Positions 26,315-29,619 of a stretch of 29,619 bases of DNA are shown piece by piece. The stretch lies in the NCBI GenBank assembly GCA_023807065.1, contig JAJJLU010000581.1, forward strand, positions 1 to 29,619, in the 5' to 3' direction. Under the pieces are notes generated by a model, which was given only the letters and a program-made list of their open reading frames with translations, was not told the DNA's origin and ran no database searches. Every line of letters starts with the position of its first letter. Positions within the stretch are counted from its first letter, which is position 1. This DNA is from Isotricha intestinalis (lineage: Eukaryota > Ciliophora > Litostomatea > Vestibuliferida > Isotrichidae). The position numbers and the translations under genes are program-made.

Positions 26315-28993
26315 TTATTTCATTATTTTTGCTCTTTCACGGATCAAGGCGTGAAGTTGTTTTCTTAAATCAGTTTTTTTAAATTGGGGAAGGTTTGGAG
26401 TATTTAATTCTGATTCTATTTGATTTATTTCAAAATTTATTTGCTCTATTCCTCTTTGAGTTCCAGCATTGAAATTTATGTTATCTTGTGGAGGAATGTC
26501 ATTATTTAAGTTATTATTATAATTATTATCGAAATTTTTTTTGTTGTAATAATTATTATTATAATTATTATTGTTATTATTGTAATGATAATTGTTATTA
26601 TTATTATAATAAATATTATTCTCATTGAAATTATTATAATTATTAGAATAATTAATATTATTAAAGTTATTATAATTATTTAAATTATTATTGTTAAAAT
26701 TATTATTATTATTATTATATTGATTATCTCTATTAATATGTCTTCTAAATCCTTGATTATATTCATTATTCATATTATTATTTATATTTTGTCCATAATC
26801 ATATTGAATTCTATTTTGATTATATCCTTGATTTAAATTATTATTAATATTCATATTATTTATTTGAGGTTGTTTTATTTGATAATTATCCATTGGTTGT
26901 GAAAAATTATTATTTCCTTTTCGAGAATTTTCATATTGTTTATCTTCATTATCATAAGAATGAATTTTCCTTAAATAATTCATTAAACTTGTAGCATTAG
27001 ATAACACTTCATTTCTAATTCTTTTAATAGGATTTCCATAAAAATTAACAGAATTTACATTATTTAAAAGACAAATATCACTAGGAATATCTCGAAGATT
27101 ATTATTTGCAAATAATATAGTTTTTACATTAGGAATACTTTTATATATTTTATTAGGTATTCCTCCAATTTGATTATCAGAAACATTAAAAGTATCAAGA
27201 TTAGAAAATTTCATATTTAAAATATTATCAATAGATCGAATCTTATTATTAGATAAATTTAAAGTTGATAAAGATGTAAAAAAACCAGTTACATCTGGGA
27301 TTTTATCAAATCTATTAAAAGAAGCATCTAAAAATACCAATGAACATTTTAAATCAGATATATTAGTTGAAGTTAAATCATCATATGGAAATTTATATAT
27401 TCTATTTTTTGAAATATTTAATATCTTTAAATTTGGAAGTGACAAAATACTTATTGGAAATTTATCAATTAAATTTTGAGATAAATTTAAATCTGATAAT
27501 GATTGAATTAAATTTAGTATATATTGAAAAGAAAATATATTTTCAATTTGATTTTGAGAAAAATCAATTTTATCAAGTGTATTCTTTTGAATAGAGTTTT
27601 GAAATTCCTCAATAGGTAATTCAGTAATTTTTTTATTGTTCATCATTAATGTTTTATTATTAATAAAAGAAACTAATGGTTCTTTATCATTTAAATTTAC
27701 ATCATATAAATCATTTTTATTCATATTTGTACCTTCTAAGTCTTGATCTGTTATCCTAGTTTTTAAATAATTTTTTAATTCTTCTGTACTACAATTTCTC
27801 ATTTTTCCAACTAATCTAATTAATGGATTTCCTTCAATATTTAATCTAACTAAACTATTCATTAAACCTAAAGCATTTGGAATTTCATTTAAATCATTAT
27901 TTTGTAAATTTAAAGTAGATAGTTTTTTAAGTAATAATATATCTTTTGGAAAATTAGCAATTTTATTATTATTTAAATCTAAATTAGTTAAATTTAAGCA
28001 ATTATTAATTCCTTCTATTTTTGAAATGTGATTATAACTTAATAAAAGAGAATCTAAAGCAAACATTTCTTTAAATAAGCCAAAATAAGTTAAATTGTTA
28101 CTATGTAAATCTAAAAATTTTAAATGTTTCATATTATCAAAAAGATTCATATTATTATTAAAATTAACACTTTCTAATCTATTTTTAAATAAATATAATT
28201 CTTCTAAAGCAACCATATTATTAAAAACTTGAGGAGGAAGAAATTGAATAGAATTATTATCTAAATATAATCTTTTTAATCTTGTTAAAGCACCCATTCC
28301 ATTTGGAACATTTAATATTTCATTATTAGAAAATTTAGCTATTTCCAAATAAGATAAATATTGAATAGAATCAGGAATTTCTCTTAATTTATTTTTAGAA
28401 AAATCAATTTCAACTAAAGAATTTAAAGCTTTGAACTTTTCATTATCAATATAATTAATTTTATTATTACTCATATCTAATAATTTCAAATTATTTAAAG
28501 AATAAAGTGAAATAGGTAATTTACTAAATTGATTATTTGAAAATCTTAATTGAATTAAATAATTCATAGTACTTAAACTTTGATTGTCATCATTAAATGA
28601 ATTTTCACTTAAAAAATTATTTGAAGCATCTAATTTATTTATATCAACCATTTCCCACCAATTAATTCCATCAATTTCAACATTAGGATCAAAAATTTCA
28701 GGAGGAATTTCATTTAATTTCATATTACTTATATCTATTGTACCATTAGTTCTTGCTTGTTTTAATTTCATTAACATTATTTTATTAGATTTTTGAGCTG
28801 GAGTTGGTTCAGGTTGTTTTTTTTTCCCAAATGGATTTTTATTTGCTTCTTCTTGATTTGTTAAAGGAGTTATTCTTCTGTTTTCATATATTTGATATGC
28901 ATTTTCTTCGTTTTGATTATTTTTAAAATTTGGATTAAAGGCTTTTCTAAAATTGGGATTTGTTATTTTTTGTGCTAAATTTCTTCGATTCAT
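26315..28993 (-). CDS. LRRC40: LRRC40-like leucine-rich repeat protein with Asn-rich tail
   Basis: The gene encodes 892 residues, with an ATG at 28993 and a TAA stop. After a polar head (1-75) comes GTIDISNMKLNEIPPEIFDP and a WWEMVDINKLDASNN segment; animal LRRC40 has the same order (a QLNLSGRNLSEVP-like block, then WWEQTDLTKLIISNN). Two blocks of plant/SDS22-like repeats (LxxLxxLxLxxNxLxxIP; about 110-375 and 430-690) are separated by a spacer with EGNPL, ELKNYLKTRI and a restart (NKTLMMNNKKITELP), again as in LRRC40. The repeats end with YGNPIKRIRNEVLSNATSLM and NYLRKI. Unlike the roughly 600-residue animal protein, about 150 Asn-rich residues (around 700-850) and a basic helix (LRKQLHALIRERAKIMK) follow. 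The role of LRRC40 is poorly known; protein binding is expected. There is no signal peptide. Confidence 0.88.
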   Translation of the reverse strand: MNRRNLAQKITNPNFRKAFNPNFKNNQNEENAYQIYENRRITPLTNQEEANKNPFGKKKQPEPTPAQKSNKIMLMKLKQARTNGTIDISNMKLNEIPPEIFDPNVEIDGINWWEMVDINKLDASNNFLSENSFNDDNQSLSTMNYLIQLRFSNNQFSKLPISLYSLNNLKLLDMSNNKINYIDNEKFKALNSLVEIDFSKNKLREIPDSIQYLSYLEIAKFSNNEILNVPNGMGALTRLKRLYLDNNSIQFLPPQVFNNMVALEELYLFKNRLESVNFNNNMNLFDNMKHLKFLDLHSNNLTYFGLFKEMFALDSLLLSYNHISKIEGINNCLNLTNLDLNNNKIANFPKDILLLKKLSTLNLQNNDLNEIPNALGLMNSLVRLNIEGNPLIRLVGKMRNCSTEELKNYLKTRITDQDLEGTNMNKNDLYDVNLNDKEPLVSFINNKTLMMNNKKITELPIEEFQNSIQKNTLDKIDFSQNQIENIFSFQYILNLIQSLSDLNLSQNLIDKFPISILSLPNLKILNISKNRIYKFPYDDLTSTNISDLKCSLVFLDASFNRFDKIPDVTGFFTSLSTLNLSNNKIRSIDNILNMKFSNLDTFNVSDNQIGGIPNKIYKSIPNVKTILFANNNLRDIPSDICLLNNVNSVNFYGNPIKRIRNEVLSNATSLMNYLRKIHSYDNEDKQYENSRKGNNNFSQPMDNYQIKQPQINNMNINNNLNQGYNQNRIQYDYGQNINNNMNNEYNQGFRRHINRDNQYNNNNNNFNNNNLNNYNNFNNINYSNNYNNFNENNIYYNNNNNYHYNNNNNNYNNNYYNKKNFDNNYNNNLNNDIPPQDNINFNAGTQRGIEQINFEINQIESELNTPNLPQFKKTDLRKQLHALIRERAKIMK
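26490..26860 (-). repeat. Asn-codon (AAT/TAT) rich low-complexity tract inside the LRRC40-like gene
   Basis: On the + strand this is a dense ATT/ATA/TTA trinucleotide tract. Read in the gene frame it encodes runs of Asn interrupted by Tyr, Phe and Leu (YNNNNNNFNNNNLNNYNNFN and similar). Such tracts grow by replication slippage and are common in AT-rich protist genomes. Confidence 0.8.
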
Positions 28994-29572
28994 TTTTTTA
29001 TTTTTTTTTCTTTATAATTTTTTTATAAATATAATTTTTTATAAATATAAGCATCTTCCATTTTATATAAATTATACTAATTACTTTCAGATGAAAAAAA
29101 TTGGTTTATAAAACAAAAAATATTTTAGTTAGGAATATACTTAAAAAATATATGAATTTTTAAATGATAATTACTGACGCGATGGAATAAAAAATGAAAC
29201 AAATAACTATCAGTTTAATTACCATTGTAATATTTTAAAATTTGTTTATTTTAATTAAATTTAAAGAATCATTATAAATATAACTAATATTTTTAGCATT
29301 ACCAGTTCATTATATATGAATTGTGTAATTAAATAATTTTTGAAACTTTTATTAGTAAAAAAAATAAAGTAATTTTTTTAAGTTTGAAAATTGACTAATT
29401 TAGTGAAATGAATCAATGTTAATAAGTTAAACATTAATTCATTATTTGATTATTCTCCAAAAATTTTGGCAGGGAAATATTTTTTTTTTTATTTAAAAAA
29501 TTTAAAAATTTATTTAAAAAATTTAATTTTAAAAAATTTAAAAAATTTCAAAAACTTTTAAAATTTTTAAAA
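28994..29572. other. Right flank, AT-rich, no gene
   Basis: This holds the upstream region of the LRRC40-like gene and then plain AT-rich DNA. From about 29480 it becomes a near-pure A/T array of alternating AAATTT and AAAAAATTT blocks with weak 9- to 12-base periodicity. I see no RNA gene and no complete open frame. Confidence 0.5.
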
Positions 29573-29619
29573 AATTGGGGGGAAATGGTTGATATAAATA
29601 AATTAGATGCTTCAAATAA
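29573..29619 (-). repeat. 47-base inverted copy of LRRC40-like gene segment at window end
   Basis: The last 47 bases equal the reverse complement of 28617-28663, inside the LRRC40-like gene, with one mismatch (29579 G where the copy predicts T). The two arms are 909 bases apart. The match stops sharply at 29573. The segment begins AATTGGGGGG, so it also contains ATTGGGG (29574-29580), the reverse complement of the CCCCAAT seen at position 1. Either a chimeric join made during DNA amplification or assembly, or a true inverted duplication. Confidence 0.9.

Noticed and set aside
26490..26860. Dense ATT/TTA trinucleotide array as a possible CRISPR or satellite
   Set aside because: It has no fixed repeat-spacer structure and lies in frame inside a gene as Asn-rich coding sequence.
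29490..29619. Open frame running through the A/T array into NWGEMVDINKLD as a new gene start
   Set aside because: The upstream part is low-complexity AAATTT sequence with no Met. The end is an almost exact inverted copy of a neighbouring gene, so a chimeric join is likelier; kept as a finding, not called as a gene.

Overview
The window looks like most or all of one small macronuclear chromosome of a ciliate that uses the standard genetic code. Base composition is very AT-rich (roughly 80%). Genes are dense and mostly without introns, and proteins are rich in Asn, Lys and Ile. Families typical of ciliates are present: an SK-type K+ channel, ankyrin, LRR, IQ, EF-hand and coiled-coil proteins, and Rab/TBC proteins. 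Of the 17 genes called, 15 end in TAA and two in TGA, and no TAA, TAG or TGA lies inside any of them. This argues against the Tetrahymena/Paramecium code and fits a litostome such as a rumen ciliate; that placement is inference. The first 12 bases read CCCCAATCCCCA, like a worn C-rich telomere, and an ATTGGGG lies 40 bases from the right end. The window may therefore be close to a whole minichromosome.

Layout from left to right. 1-267: telomere-like end and AT-rich lead. 268-1248 (+): four-pass membrane protein of unknown function. 2041-3594 (-): IQ-motif protein. 3667-7140 (-): charged-helix/ankyrin/EF-hand protein, head to head with 7219-9876 (+), a TBC-domain Rab GAP. 9972-10838 (-): F-box-like protein with a PP2/Nictaba-like fold, head to head with 10946-11640 (+), a Rab2/4/14-type GTPase with one 65-base intron. 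11789-13366 (+): SK-like K+ channel. 14179-14640 (-) and 14788-15312 (+): two small coiled-coil proteins, head to head. 16202-16480 (-): small secreted Cys-rich protein, 60 bases from 16541-17731 (+), an RNI-type LRR protein. 18055-19107 (+): tandem jacalin-like protein. 19244-19984 (+): ankyrin protein resembling gankyrin/Nas6. 20495-22354 (+): F-box-like helical protein. 23567-24235 (+): MGGCC-headed, probably acylated protein. 24299-25831 (-): divergent tubulin-like protein. 26315-28993 (-): LRRC40-like protein with a long Asn-rich tail. The last 47 bases are an inverted copy of part of that gene.

The main find is the gene at 24299-25831. About 400 of its residues follow the beta-tubulin fold from strand 1 to the C-terminal helices, but the GTP-binding signature GGGTGSG has become FNGISIG. 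A roughly 110-residue extension precedes the fold; it starts with a textbook N-myristoylation site plus a palmitoylatable Cys (MGVCNS) and carries a KKEEE repeat. The prediction is a membrane-tethered tubulin-fold pseudo-GTPase.

Themes: Rab and RabGAP genes lie close together, there are two F-box-like genes and one probable proteasome chaperone, and several genes suit a ciliated cell cortex (coiled coils, IQ, EF-hand, tubulin fold). Co-function is not shown by the sequence, because ciliate neighbours are usually transcribed separately. Several of the longer spacers hold short coding-like stretches broken by stops or frameshifts, which look like decayed genes.
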